Shown: positions 1 to 11,477 of the stretch, piece by piece
How the letters are laid out: every line of letters starts with the position of its first letter
Position numbering within the stretch: position 1 is the stretch's first letter
DNA from: Melampsora larici-populina 98AG31
Taxonomy: Eukaryota; Basidiomycota; Pucciniomycetes; Pucciniales; Melampsoraceae
Direction of reading: 5' to 3'
NCBI RefSeq assembly: GCF_000204055.1
Contig: NW_006768812.1
Coordinates: 124,001 to 188,000 of the forward strand
DNA length: 64,000 bases
Notes under the pieces: model-generated
The model's database searches: none
What the model saw: only the letters and a program-made list of their open reading frames with translations
Told to the model about the DNA's origin: nothing
Made by a program: the position numbers and the translations under genes

Positions 1-92
1 AGCTTGTATCATTGGGATTATTTCTTAGTTACAAGTCGTTGTAGTCATGAATTCCATCATGTACATGAATTCATATATATAATATTCAAGTA

Positions 93-1253
93 TTAGTCAG
101 AGATATCCCCATCATTGGGACGGGATTCCAATTGTGCTAATTCATCATAATAGCGGTCAATCAATCTGTCGAGATGCACAGATCCAACCATGTCACGTAT
201 GACTGATGGCATCAAATAGCAACCATTCCCACAATCAACAAAGGTCGAACCAGCAGAAGGCCCAAATACATATACACCAGGGGGTAAGTGACACGTTCCA
301 AAAGTAGGATCAATAGTGTTACGGACACGTTACAACATTTCAATTGTTTTGGAACGTGTCCGGGAGGTGTTCAGGTTTTACGGAACAGAAACGCTGCCAT
401 CACGTAGCAGTCACCGAAAAGCAGGCTGCATTCAAGAGTGCTGGACCCATCGATTGACAGCTCAGCCGAGCAAAGAATGACGAGGTCAAACACATCGCAT
501 CACAACCAGATGGTTGCACTTGGGTCAAGGTATTGTCTCATCCGAGTCTTGACCAACCTTCATACCATCTGTGACTATGATTTTTGGTCGTTTTGAACCC
601 ACAAAAACCGGTGAAAATGACTGATTGTCACACGGTTCTCCTCATTTCGTTACCGGAACCACTTTGTCTTGGTTCTCGCAACAGGATTCCTGGACACGTT
701 TCCAGAACAATCCGAGGCCGAGGAAGTTTACCCCCTGGTGTACTACGTCAGTAGCATCCAAGAGAGAATATGTCAAAGCAGTCGATTCCAAGCCTTGGGT
801 CGGTGTAATGACTGGATAAGCCGGGTTGTAAAAGAGGATTTGCACAGCTATGTGTGACAAACCCTTCCTCGCATCGGCACTTGTCACAAAGGCGTGTTTT
901 TTGTTGACCAGCTTGTAAACGACAAGTGTTTTCGCCAATTACAAAGTCTACAAATGAGAAATGCATCAGACTTGTTATAACCAAAGTCGAGAAAGAAACT
1001 TACATGATTCTTAATCAAAATGATGAAGCTTCCGGGCTTGATAGGGTTCGAGCGCTTGATTTCGCCGCTGTCAAGGAGCCCTTGCAAGTGGGCTTGACCG
1101 AATGTTGCCGTATTTCTGACAATTCCAGATAGATTCATCTTGACGTTGATATTCCATCGGTGTCGACGTGCCTCGCCAGTTGGAACTTCCTCCAGGTTTT
1201 TGAAGCATACTGCGATGATCTTTGAGCACGCACTTGCATTCAAACCTCCACTC
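93..1253 (-). pseudogene. 3' part of a decaying transposon gene (minus strand)
   Basis: These are the downstream exons of the minus-strand transposase-like locus that starts near 5564. The first block (about 1253 to 1004) reads in the frame that continues across the foldback element at 1257-2376 and ends at a GT donor (GTAAGTTTC). The second block (about 938 to 645) codes for a plausible protein segment, but in its frame a TAA lies just after the best AG acceptor. The last block, about 300 down to the TAA at 93-95, ends in an acidic stretch (RPNDGDISD). I recognise no domain in any of the blocks. The stop and the unclear joins suggest decay. It could instead be two separate small genes. Confidence 0.4.
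322..362. repeat. Imperfect 41-bp palindrome
   Basis: CGGACACGTT on the left is matched by AACGTGTCCG on the right, with further partial pairing inside. The related string GACACGTTCC also occurs at about 287. It may be a transposon tip or subterminal motif of the surrounding element. No function can be assigned. Confidence 0.45.
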
Positions 1254-1256
1254 TTA

Positions 1257-2376
1257 CACTGCGCCAAATTGAAAATTTACCGTGGAGTTTAGAAAATTGA
1301 GCAGACATAGAAAATTATAGAGAAGCTGGCAAGGGTCAGAAAAATATGAAAAAATCTTGGGAGGGCCCTTTGATGCATTCCAATTGTCTGGCATATTTTT
1401 TCATATTTTTAAAACCACAATGCATATAATACTACACAAAATATAATATCTTCTGGGCAGAAAATATAAAAACCAACAAACAGTGATATTGAGTAGTCTT
1501 GGAGAGAGACAAAAATACACAAAAATATGCATATTGTTCCTATGGCTGAGACCTTGGATTTGAGTATTTTTTGTATTTTTAGTGTGCAGATTGTTGATTG
1601 TACTAACAAAAAACCTCCAAGTTTCTCAGATTACAACCTGTAACACGGATTGGAATTTGGCCACTGGAATTCTATATCCCTCATATCTTTTGCAATTCTG
1701 GGTCAAAACACTTGGTAGTTAGCTGATTAGGAAGCCATTAAGTGCATTTGAATGTTATGCCAATGCGTCAAATCTGTAGCTCCGCTACAAAAAAACCTAT
1801 TTGTCTTCAAAACAATTTCCTATATAGCCACATAGATATTCTTTGGGATTAGATGCAGGTTTTTTGTCTCAATGACAGATATAGTCACAGAGTTTGGCTT
1901 TCCAATGAACAAAAAATCAAGTGGTTTGACCAAGAATTGACAAATATATAAGGGATTGTTGAATTCAAATTATGCCCTCCAATGTCTGTTACAGGTTGCA
2001 ATCTAACAATCCTGGAGGTTTTTTGTTAGTACAATCAACAATTCTCACACTAAAAATACAAAAAAATACTCAAATCCAAGGTCTCAGCCATAGGAACAAT
2101 ATACATATTTTTGTGTATTTTTGTCTCTCTCCAAGACTGCTCAATATCACTGTTCGTTGGTTTTTATATTTTCTGCCCAGAAGATATTATATTTTGTGTA
2201 GTATTATCTGCATTGTGGTTTTAAAAATATGAAAAAATATGCCAGACAATCGGAATGCATCAAAGGGCCCTCCCAAGATTTTTTCATATTTTTCTGACCC
2301 TTGCCAGCTTCTCTATAATTTTCTATGTCTGCTCAATTTTCTAAACTCCACAGTAAATTTGCAATTTGGCGTAGTG
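1257..2376. mobile_element. CACTA-type foldback element (non-autonomous)
   Basis: The element is 1,120 bp with very long inverted arms, about 1257-1714 against 1918-2376, around a loop of about 200 bp. Its ends read CACTGCGCC on the left and, inverted, CACTACGCC on the right. Both are flanked by TTA (1254-1256 and 2377-2379), a 3-bp target-site duplication. CACTA ends with a 3-bp duplication are characteristic of the CACTA/EnSpm superfamily. It holds no transposase; open frames inside are shadows of the arms. It sits in the coding sequence of the minus-strand transposase-like locus, and removing it with one TTA joins the two sides in frame (ACT AAG AGT on the minus strand). Confidence 0.85.
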
Positions 2377-2379
2377 TTA

Positions 2380-5300
2380 GTTGTGTTTCTCAACTCTAAA
2401 TGTAATTCATCAGGATGAATTAGGCTTCGCTCATTTCCCTTGTGCTTGAGAACCTCGCTGTCATGACGTTCTCGGATGGCTATGAGAGTTGAACCAATGA
2501 GCTCATTGTTAATTACTAAAGGCCCGATTTCTAGATCAATCTCGGATCCAATTGATTTCGGGCCATGATCAGCTACAAAGTATAAACGAAAAGAAAGAGA
2601 CACGCATTAGTCATGTTGTGTCACTAAGGAATTTCTTGAAGTATGAACATCACGCGCTTACAGGCTGGATTGAGGAGGTTTGATATACTCATAGCTGCGT
2701 TTTTCAAACATTCACTTTCAGAATCTTCGGGTAAGGTGTCAAGAAATAGCTCGATAGTATTTTGTTCCTTGGTCAAGAGTGCTGCTGCTTCAAGCACTTC
2801 CTTTTCAGGACAACTACCCACTTGATATATATAATCTATATCATAGTGCTGCGTGGCGCAAACAGATACATCTAAAAGTAAAACGTCAGATCTCAGCAAA
2901 GTTTTTGATGAAGAAGAAACAAAGGTGCATACAAAGACTCACCTGACATGTTTTCGGGTAAGTTTTCATATGATTCCTCCACTTCTACGCCTGGAGTGTC
3001 ACAGATCAGATTGTTGAGTGGACCCATTCCAGAGATTGTGACAAGGTGATTAGCTCGTTCATATGCAGTCTTCAGATCTTCAGATATCTCGATATCTGAA
3101 GGGAATTTGGTAAGTAACTTGAGGTTATCGCTGTCAGGTTCGTCGCCAAATGCATACTGATAGCCGGAGTGCATATGTTCAGAGGGCGGTATCTTCATGT
3201 GGCCTGACATGATATTTTTTACGATGAGATGTATCTTAGGCATCATCAACCGAGCATCCAGCACAGTGAATCGCGGAGATATCACGCGCATCCAGCCGAA
3301 GCTATGCTCACATGGTTCACTCCCATGTTTCCATGGGAGTAGAGGACACGTTGGATAGAATTCTCGATGAGCAATGACAAGTTGGAGAAGGGACGTTGCA
3401 AGAGTTGAAAATATCTTGAAGCTTTGAGGCGATATACAATTTTGAGAGAAGCTCATCAGCTTGTGAGGTTCAGATTGTCTGTTGAGGAGGTACTTCTTCC
3501 AGTGTCTGAAGAAGAATTCGGTGGTCCAGGCGGCTCGAAGACGTTCGCGATGTCCAATAGACCAGTTTAACCAAGCGTCACACATCTCTCCAACGACGTA
3601 GAGGTAGATTGACAAACCAAGTGTTTCTTTGTTCGCAAGTGAGACAGCTAGCGTTGAGGAACTTAAGGTGCGAAAGGCTTGCCCATCATCTTGCTTATCG
3701 CAATCGAAAACATCTCTATGAAGGAGTGGACTGCACCCCGACTGGAGAATGGCTGCAAGTTGTTGAATTGATATGTAATAGTTGCCGATCGTGAGGAGAC
3801 GAGCTCCAGAGGCCAGCTGATTAGCACCGGTTTTACGAGCGTGTTTAGGGTCCTGAACCATGACAACTGGTCGTGGAGGATGGCCAAACAGGGGAATCTG
3901 AATATGAACATCGTAATTCGAGTTTGTGTAAGTAAAGTAGCGGTCCGCTGATTTGACTAGCGAAGCTTGAGCGGATAGTTCAATTGGTGCACCGTCTGCG
4001 CCAATTGAAAGAATATTGAGACCAGATTGGCGAGATAATTCCATGAACTTCGTGTAACCTTCTAATATATCATTAGATGTCTCCTTATCGCAACTAGCAA
4101 TTAATGCTACTATGAAAGTAGGCACATTAGGTAATGGAACTTGAATCGTATACGCTCGAATCTGGATAGGGATAGATAAATAAGCATTTAACAGTTACAT
4201 AGTATTTGAGATTTTCGAAAAAACTAAGACTTACTTTGGAGCAGAGCTCCTTGTTCTTGACAACGGATTTAACAAGTTCTGGAAGCTCTGACGCATTGGT
4301 GAAAGCAATATCACCTCCTTGAGCTCCAACCAAGAAACCATTATGGTGGCGAAGACGCTTGACACAGACAGTTTGATCCGAAGCAGCTGCAATTGGTCCT
4401 GAATAGCCAAGCCCCTTCAGAACTTCAGCTATTCGAGTAAAGTTGTCGATGTGAAGACCGTCGAGTAGATGAAAACCTTCTTTAGCACGTATCATTTGTA
4501 GACTTCGATTACCACGTCCGGCGAAGTTGTCGTTGAAAAGGGTTAGAGCCCGAGGGCTGATGGCCCCTAGAGTCATCACAAACTCATCCAGACATGAGTC
4601 AATTCTCATGCCCCGAGTGGACTTTCCAGCATTTTCACGTTCAGCCTTAATAGCCACTGCCTTGATCAAGCCACGTGTGGCGTCACGATTTGAAAAGAGT
4701 CCATTCCGAGTGGAAGCAGCAAGTACCGTCATGAACTCGGTGAAATCGCCATTTGAAGAACTTTCGATTGAAGTTTGGAGGAGACGGCAATCTGATAATT
4801 TCAATAACGTGGATGAAAAGGAGTGGGTGTTGTCGGACAAGTAATCATTTTGAGAGTACTTGATATCGTCATCTTTCGCATAATCGGAATTGAGTGCTTT
4901 TAACAAGCTACGGTTTGCCTTGAGATCTTGACAAGCGCTACACACCAAGTTCTCGTTGTTTTTCTTGCAAATTAAGGTCCTTTTGCAGTCACTCGAATAT
5001 ATGGCACTCCGCTCTCCGTGCCTCTTGACTTGCCAAGTTGATCTAGCGTCTAATGTTGCAATTAATTGAGACTTTTGAGCTTTCGTCAACTGATTTTCTC
5101 GAGCGTGCTTTCCAAAAAGCTCTCGGCAGATATCATGTCGGTGATTTCCACGATAGATGGTGAAGGTCTTTGAGATGAATTCGGCAATTGAGTGGGTTGC
5201 TTTTCTTCGTTCCCAAGTTTCGTCGTTGAGTCCTGGACAAGCCACCGTGATCGAATTAGGAATTGAGGTGGAACGTTTGAAAAAAGTAGTCAACTGAGTG

Positions 5301-5564
5301 TTGTTCTTAAGGTTTTCCGTCTTGTCTTTGCAAGTTTCTGTGAAAATAGAATGTTAGTATCAAGTCAAGATCACGATGTACATAGAACATCAACTTACCA
5401 GTGGCCCAGTGAGCTTGAGCAATTCTCACACGACCGTGGCTGAGCCAAATTGTTTTGGCACCACAATGGCATGAGAAATCTTTGCCGCCAGTGCGCATCT
5501 CAACCTTGCATCGCTTACACTCATCGCCTGGTCTGGATAATGGACATAATTCGATAACGTTCAT
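2380..5564 (-). CDS. Transposase-like protein, RNase H-fold candidate, superfamily unassigned
   Basis: Multi-exon minus-strand gene; readable exons are about 5564-5399, 5338-4235, 4161-2943, 2894-2650 and 2575-2380. The first exon holds a small cysteine cluster (CKRC ... CHCG) that may bind zinc. The frame stays open upstream of the first ATG for about 70 codons, so the true start may be further up. The third exon has the marks of a DDE/RNase H-like core: an acidic site in GADGAP, a conserved-looking QDPKHARKTG block, and near the end EPCEHSFGWMR, like the E-H-F-G-x-R block of several fungal transposases. The P-element/THAP9 group is a possible relative, but I cannot place the family. The coding sequence is interrupted by the foldback element at 1257-2376, so this copy is not functional as it stands. 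Confidence 0.6.
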
Positions 5565-5819
5565 GTGCTTGATATGATGCTTTTGATCCTTTGAAGTTCG
5601 TGTTTCGGCAGCTTCGAAGTTAGTTTCATCGTCAGAGGATATTACGATGATGTTGGAAACGTGAAACGCCGTTCGAGCTTGCTTGACTGGAGGACTAGAG
5701 TCAGTAGAATTGTTTGGCGTTCTCGGGTTAGATTCTAATGGGCGTTTATTGGTGACGTTCGGATCAGATCAGTCATCTGGGTCTTCAGCCCCCAAAGCTT
5801 GAGAATTAAACTCATATCA

Positions 5820-6085
5820 GCCTCACTGGGCTGAGCACATTAAAAAAAAGAATTGAAAAAAAAATAAAAGAAATCATTCGAAAAAGAAATGATTGAGAAA
5901 GGGGCAAGTGCTCATTGGAAAAAGATAAAAAAAAGATTGCAATCCAAGAAAAGGAAGCATAAAAAAAGAATGAAAACGAATGAAAACCGAGAAAAGAAAG
6001 AATTGGAAAACGAGAAGTGAAAGATTGGAAAAAAGATAAAGGAAAGACTTGGAAAAAGATAAAGGAAAGAATCAAAAAAAATCTT
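5820..6085 (-). repeat. Pyrimidine-rich low-complexity tract, probably an intron
   Basis: On the minus strand this is a C/T-rich stretch with repeated blocks such as TCCTTTATCTTTTTCCAA. It begins with a GT after an open exon (6434-6086) and leads to several AG sites near 5829-5795. It looks like an intron linking the small upstream exon to the transposase-like gene. No clean acceptor restores the downstream frame, because a TGA precedes it. Confidence 0.4.
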
Positions 6086-6434
6086 CACCTTTGAGCGCAG
6101 CTACAATATTCTCCAGCTTGATGTTGATAAGCATCTCGGAATTGAGGTCCCAAGTGGGATGCTCTTCAGCTTTTCGGACCCAATTGACCACCATTGGAAG
6201 GCCGAAGTTCCCTTTCAAGATGTTTTCTCCGATACAATCCTTAGCAAAGGCAGCATCGAGAGTTGCATTTACTGCAACCCACATACCTTCGTCTTTGTCA
6301 GCAATCGGAGCGTTTGAGAACTGTTTGAAGATTAGATCGTGACGAGTTCCTTCTCGAAGTCTGGGGCAGTTTTCACACAGATTGAGAATCTTTCGGAGGA
6401 CAGATTCAGTTGATAACATTTTCACTATTTTCAC
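6072..6434 (-). CDS. Unknown protein, probable first exon of the transposon locus
   Basis: Open frame of 120 codons starting at an ATG at 6434. It is rich in charged and hydrophobic residues and looks coding; I recognise no domain. Its last codons run into a GT at the head of a pyrimidine-rich tract, so the printed C-terminus is probably intronic. It lies about 500 bp upstream of the transposase-like gene on the same strand and may be its 5' exon or a separate accessory gene. Confidence 0.4.
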   Translation of the reverse strand: MKIVKMLSTESVLRKILNLCENCPRLREGTRHDLIFKQFSNAPIADKDEGMWVAVNATLDAAFAKDCIGENILKGNFGLPMVVNWVRKAEEHPTWDLNSEMLINIKLENIVAALKGEDFF

Positions 6435-6862
6435 ACTTTTTTCACGTGTTTGTTGAAACCTTGAGTGTACTTGATTGAGTTTGATCGGCTTGGATCACTT
6501 TGTATTGTTTTACAGTTGCCGCTCGATATAAGCACACATTGAGTAAGCATATTTTGCTATAGGAATCAAATTTTGGTGAAACAAAAATGAAAATATGCAG
6601 TACACTCCTTTCGAAATGATGCATCGCGCTTTGTAAGCATCAAATTTGGTGCATTTTAGTGATGCTTATAGCGAGCGGTGACTGTATTTATATATGTGTA
6701 TGCTGAATATGCAGAATATGCAGTACGTGGTGATATGTGGAGGTTTGGAGGGTGTTGGGTGTTTGAGGCGGTGTGCGAAGCTTGTGGATCTCTGGAAGGT
6801 TTAACTTTGAAGTTCCTGCGGAACTCTACGGAGGTCTTTGGAACTTGGAAAGTCCAAAAACT

Positions 6863-7009
6863 CACCTTTCACGTCACCTACATCAACATTTCACACCTCA
6901 AAAGTCCACTTTCACGTCACGCACAGTTTGGCAGAAATTGGCTAAAAAGCCACTTTTATGTCACGCACATAGGCAAATTTAGCCCCCCAAAAAACACCTT
7001 TCCCGTCAC
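6863..7009. repeat. Four spaced copies of a CACTTTCACGTCAC motif
   Basis: The motif CACCTTTCACGTCAC or close variants occur at 6863, 6906, 6950 and 6995, a spacing of 43, 44 and 45 bases. The DNA between copies two to four is also similar (GCACAGTTTGGCA, GCACATAGGCAAA). This is a short degenerate tandem array. Such spaced motifs are typical of the subterminal transposase-binding regions of DNA transposons. Confidence 0.6.
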
Positions 7010-7995
7010 CCACCTCCATAGGGGTATTCCAGGGTCCTATAAAAGGTTGTTCATCATCATCATCATCTCTCACTTCTGTGGAAATGACTTTCTTGACTTG
7101 ATCATCATTGTCTATGATTTCAATAACTTTCTTCATTATCTTCTTGGTCGTCTCTTTGTATACTGGTACTGGTACTATCATTCGTTTGTGTAATCGAAAT
7201 AAGAATGAAGCTTCTTCTGCATTTCCTTCAGTCGCCGCTTTCATAGCTTTCTTCAAAGTCATTTGTTTATCTAAGATGAATTGTTGCCTTTCATCTTCTG
7301 CGTTAACTTTATCTAATTTTATCAATCGTATATTTGTAAGTTAAACCATATTTGATCTATTAGCGTATTACGAAGTTGAAAACTATCTTACAATGGTTCT
7401 TCTTTGGCTCTTTGCTGCCTAAAATCTCGAGATGATCTTTTGTTACCGGATTGCTTGTTGAACTTGATTGCTAATTAGAGTTCGGTTCCACTGTATGGTC
7501 CCCTTTGTCCTTTGCCATAACTCCTATCATATTGAATGAAAAGAAATAAAGTAAATTAAAAAGGGTTAAAACAAAACGATGAATAGGAAATCATAATGCT
7601 TACCTGAATCTTTAGCTTTAGCTGGATTGCTTGTTTCAAATTTCAGATTTTCAATGAATAAAGTCAAAACAAAGATTCGATGAATAAAGCTAGAACAAAA
7701 CCAATGAATAAAGTCAAAAACTATAACTTCTGAATTTAATCGAGTGAAATAGACCGGAATCTTTAGTTTTGAGTGGATTGGTCTCCTCCTCACTTCCTCC
7801 AACAGAGTCTTTAGCGTTAGCAGGACATCTGTCGCCTTCTTTCTCAACATCTTTAGCTAGTGCTGGATCTGTCTGTGAATCTACTTGATCTTTAGTGTTG
7901 ACTGGATCCTTGGTTATCATATTAGCTACAGTTTCCGAAGTATTAGAATTTGAAGATGTAGCGTTGTTAGATCTCTTCTGTCCTCTTGCCATCAT
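6942..7995 (-). CDS. Unknown multi-exon protein with repeated KD motifs
   Basis: Minus-strand gene starting at the ATG pair at 7995 (MMARGQKRSNN). The first exon (7995 to about 7755) carries repeats of the type TKD or AKD about every 10-15 residues (ITKDPVNTKD, PALAKD, PANAKDS, PLKTKDS). Short downstream blocks near 7629-7604, 7520-7480 and 7440-7390 repeat the theme (PAKAKDS, VMAKDK, PVTKDH). The last exon (7325 to 6942) has a lysine-rich helix and an acidic run of five aspartates. Several GT/AG pairs separate the blocks, but I could not make every join agree in frame. No domain is recognised; it may be a transposon accessory gene. Confidence 0.4.
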
Positions 7996-7999
7996 TAAG

Positions 8000-8609
8000 A
8001 AGTTTAGAGTGGAATTGAAATTTGAATTGTGTTTATTAAAGGATAGGGATGTTATTTAGGAACGTAGTTTATGAAAGATAGCTGGATGAAAAACCAATTG
8101 GGATTTTAGAATCAAAAAGAAAGAGAGAAAAGACAAAAAGACTTCATGAAGGAAAACCGCAACCGATATAGTCAAAGATGATCAAAAAGAGTTTTGGAAT
8201 TTTGAGGGATGAGACTTACCACCAGTATGACCACTAACACCTCTTGCAACACCAGTACTACAGTAGCAGTGAAGAAAACAATAGTATGCATATCTAAGAA
8301 TTGAGACACTGTTGAGTAAATTTGAGTTGGTTCATGGGTAAGTTCAGGTTGAGAAGGTCAAGAGTGAAGGATAAGAATCTCGATCAGTCCAGGTATTTTG
8401 GTATAGGATGGGTTGCGTGATCATGAGAGATGAATATTGATATGCTACATTCAGGTGATGTGGAACAATGATTAGGGATCACAGCATTGATTTTGTTTCC
8501 GAATGGTTTTGAGGCACGGAGTAGCAATAAATGATGAATTTGAAAATGATGGTGAATGCAAATGGATTCACAAAAGTAGGTTTCTGCCCAAGACAAAACG
8601 GGAAAATCA
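8000..8609. other. Intergenic stretch without a supported gene
   Basis: AT-rich sequence between the unknown minus-strand gene and the truncated Gypsy element. No coherent ORF, repeat or LTR was recognised here, so the Gypsy element appears truncated at its 5' side. Confidence 0.5.
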
Positions 8610-8995
8610 CACTAATGGTGAATTTTGTCCAGTTTTGTTAGCAAACCGTCTCCAGGATTAAATGTTATGATAACTGCTCCTCTGTACCACCTTCTAAAAA
8701 AGGGAGTAGAATTCTTGATAACCTCCGAAAGAGCAGCAGCATGGGAAAACGTCAAAAAATTACTTACCAGCACGCCATGCCTACTGCAACCTAATTTTGA
8801 AAAACCATTTATACTCTATGTTGACGCCAGCTTTTTAGGACTTGGCGCACCACTACACCAAAAACAAGTTGTTAATGACAAACTAGTGAACGGCCCGGTA
8901 TGTTTCATATCGAGACAACTAAAAGAGAGCGAAAAAAGATACGGAGCTCCACAACTAGAATGTTTAGCTCTAGTATGGGCACTGTATAAATTACA
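8610..8995 (+). pseudogene. Ty3/Gypsy RT thumb and RNase H fragment, left part
   Basis: Open frame from about 8625. It begins with the tail of a reverse transcriptase (APLYHLLKKG, WENVKKLLTSTP) and passes into RNase H: the first catalytic aspartate in ILYVDASFLGLG and the second conserved block around APQLECLALVWALYKLH. Protease, most of the reverse transcriptase and gag are missing upstream. The frame is cut at base 8995 by a Helitron-like insertion and resumes exactly at 15087. The reading phase matches: two bases of a codon on the left, the third on the right. Confidence 0.85.
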
Positions 8996-9902
8996 CTAGC
9001 CAAATTGGGCGGCGGGCGCTGCACTTACAACAAATGATTATCTTAGGACAATTCATGTAGAATGCTGATGAAGGCTATGCTGGCTCCCTGGTTTCAATAG
9101 CACTCAAGGGGGAAAGCTTCTTCAGGGGAAATTGGTTGCGCTACAATGCAGTAGAATCTATTTCATAGTCTAACTCATATTAATTTATAAATTATGAGCA
9201 ACACAATTCCAGCCAGAATAGATCATTCTTCCAACCTAAGTAGCTATTGTGATCACTCTAAAATTTGAATCCATTACCAAGATGTAGGGCACAGGAGCTT
9301 AATAAGATACTGTAATGTCTCAGACTACTGTTAACATGAAGTGTAGACACTGCTTGTAACTCATTATTATGGATATTAGATTCAAAATTTCCACAATTAA
9401 CAGTACTTATCCAATTCAGATCTGAAGTTAGAATAGTTACCAAAATAATTCAATAACTCCAATCATGCTAGATTCTGAATACTTTGCCTGCTCCAAGATT
9501 TGAGAACTAAGTTTTTGAGGTTCTTTGCATTGCCCAGTGGAGAACTACAAATCTCTTTCAATACAGCACATTAATAAGTACTGCTCCTTGGGCAACTTGT
9601 GATGAAGCCTTTAAGGTGCTTGGAGATTTCCAATTGAAGCCTTTGGATTTGACAAAGAAATGGTGTAATGTACATGTTGTGCATCACTTGATGACAGTAT
9701 ATTGGTCTTCAAGCAATAGCAAATGGACAAATGGAGAAGGGTATGGAGGCCATGCTTCTCATGAGTTCTATTTGTGGCGTGATCAAGGACTGGGAGGAAT
9801 CATGGTCATCTTGAACAGAGTTAATTATGAATGCCCTTGGACTGGGGTGAAGATATTCTTGCCCTAAGCCTAAGCCCTGTCCCCTAGGCCCTAACCCCCT
9901 AA

Positions 9903-11477
9903 GAGCATCTGCACTCGTGCATTAAATAGGGTGTGGTAAGGTTCAATTTACCGCAAATGTGGGGCCTTTCCCACACTGGTGAGAAATTAGCGCTTCAGTA
10001 GTTAATTTTTGATTGATTTGCGTTAGTGAATCGGTAAATTAACCAATTGGTTAACGCATGCAGTAGCCAAATTGCCAGCCCCGTCTTCACTTCTCAAGCA
10101 CACCAACTTGCCAACTTGCCAACTTGACTCAAATCTGACTCAACTCCTCTCAATTCCTCTTGAATCAAAACACCTGAATTAAGAATCAATGGAGACCCAA
10201 CTGCCTTCTGATTCATCAAATTAATGGGTATGTCTGGTTTCTTACTGTATCTCTTTATCCCACATTGATCAAGATTGTCCTACTTTACATGTGAGAATAT
10301 ATATGTTAAATGAGATTTTAGATCAATCAATATCAAATTCTTATCCTGTGGATTGGTTTTACAAAGTTTTTACATCCAAGTGGATCAATTTCTTATTGTT
10401 TGTTTTGATTTTAGAAGGTTTTGGATGTTTCTTGTTGTTTGGATTGAATTCAAAAGGATTTGAAAAATAAATATAACATCCAACTGTAGAGGGGAACTAT
10501 GCGAAAGGATCTTCATCATCTGCATTTCTTTTCAAATTCTCAATGGTCTTCAACATGATCACTTTTAATCAATGATGAAATGAATTTTTATTTGTTTGCC
10601 TACAATCACGTGGTGGGTGTGGCGCAATTAGCCTGCCTCAGGGGCATGCCTTTGAGGCAGGCCCTGGGCAGGCCTTTTGGGCTTGATTTTGGGGTTGGCG
10701 TGCCCTTGTTAGGTTTAGGCTGGTTTAGGTCTATTCCGTCCAGTTACTGTTTGATTATGGGTGGGAATTTTTGTTTAACATCAACAATATTTTTAATTCC
10801 CACCTCAAATTGTTCTACTTACAACACATCCCTAATCTCCAAGCCACTATCAGCTACTATTGTGTTAGATAGGGGTCTGAGAACAATGATTGGGATGAGG
10901 ATGAGCTTTTTGATTGTTAACTTTCATGACTGTTGATGAGATGTACATGAGTACCGTTATGAAATAATTATGTATGCTATGTCTGATGTTGTTTGAGCAC
11001 TTTTCCCACCTACTTTGATTTTTGGGGAGATTTTAACACCTTAGAGGCACGCCTAAGCGCCCCCACCATAGGCCTGCCTCTGGAAATATCAAAATATGCG
11101 CCCAGGCCTGCCCCAAATTCAAAACATGCGCCCACCACGTGAGTCTACAAACCTCTCTGTGCCAACCATCCAGCGGTGATGAGATCTCAAGTTACTCTCA
11201 AATGGACTTCCCTGTCCCAAAGCTCTTCTTCCCTGGCAGGGATTGCTTGGAAAGCACTGATTGATTGAAGTTGATTGATTTTGTTGTTTGGTATATTTTG
11301 AGTCTGTAAACTCTGCATCAGTGTGGAAACTCAAATTACCTCTTGAGCTAGTTAACTACCGTGCAGGTAGTTTTGGCACAAGTGTGAAATCTGATCACAT
11401 TAAGTAATTCTTTACTTAATGTACAGGTTGTTACCGCACAGGACCAAGTTAACAATCCCAAACGAGTGCAAATGCTC
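9903..11477. mobile_element. PIF/Harbinger-like element (1.6 kb, non-autonomous)
   Basis: The ends are GAGCATCTGCACTCG on the left and its inverse CGAGTGCAAATGCTC on the right (one mismatch). They are flanked by TAA on both sides (9900-9902, 11478-11480). A 3-bp TWA duplication with GAGCAT-type ends fits the PIF/Harbinger superfamily. No transposase ORF is visible. It is nested in the Helitron and itself holds another inverted-repeat element (10607-11141). Confidence 0.72.
10607..11141. mobile_element. Nested inverted-repeat element
   Basis: CACGTGGTGGG at 10607 is matched by CCCACCACGTG ending at 11141. The arms continue imperfectly through GC-rich CCTGCC/GGCAGG blocks on both sides. It looks like a MITE inserted in the Harbinger-like element. 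No target duplication was certain. Confidence 0.5.

Noticed and set aside
1409..2232. ORFs of 66 and 86 codons on opposite strands with the same sequence.
   Set aside because: They are the two arms of the foldback element read in opposite directions, not genes.
10580..10936. ORF of 118 codons on the plus strand.
   Set aside because: It overlaps the terminal repeat of the nested element at 10607-11141, and its composition is not protein-like.
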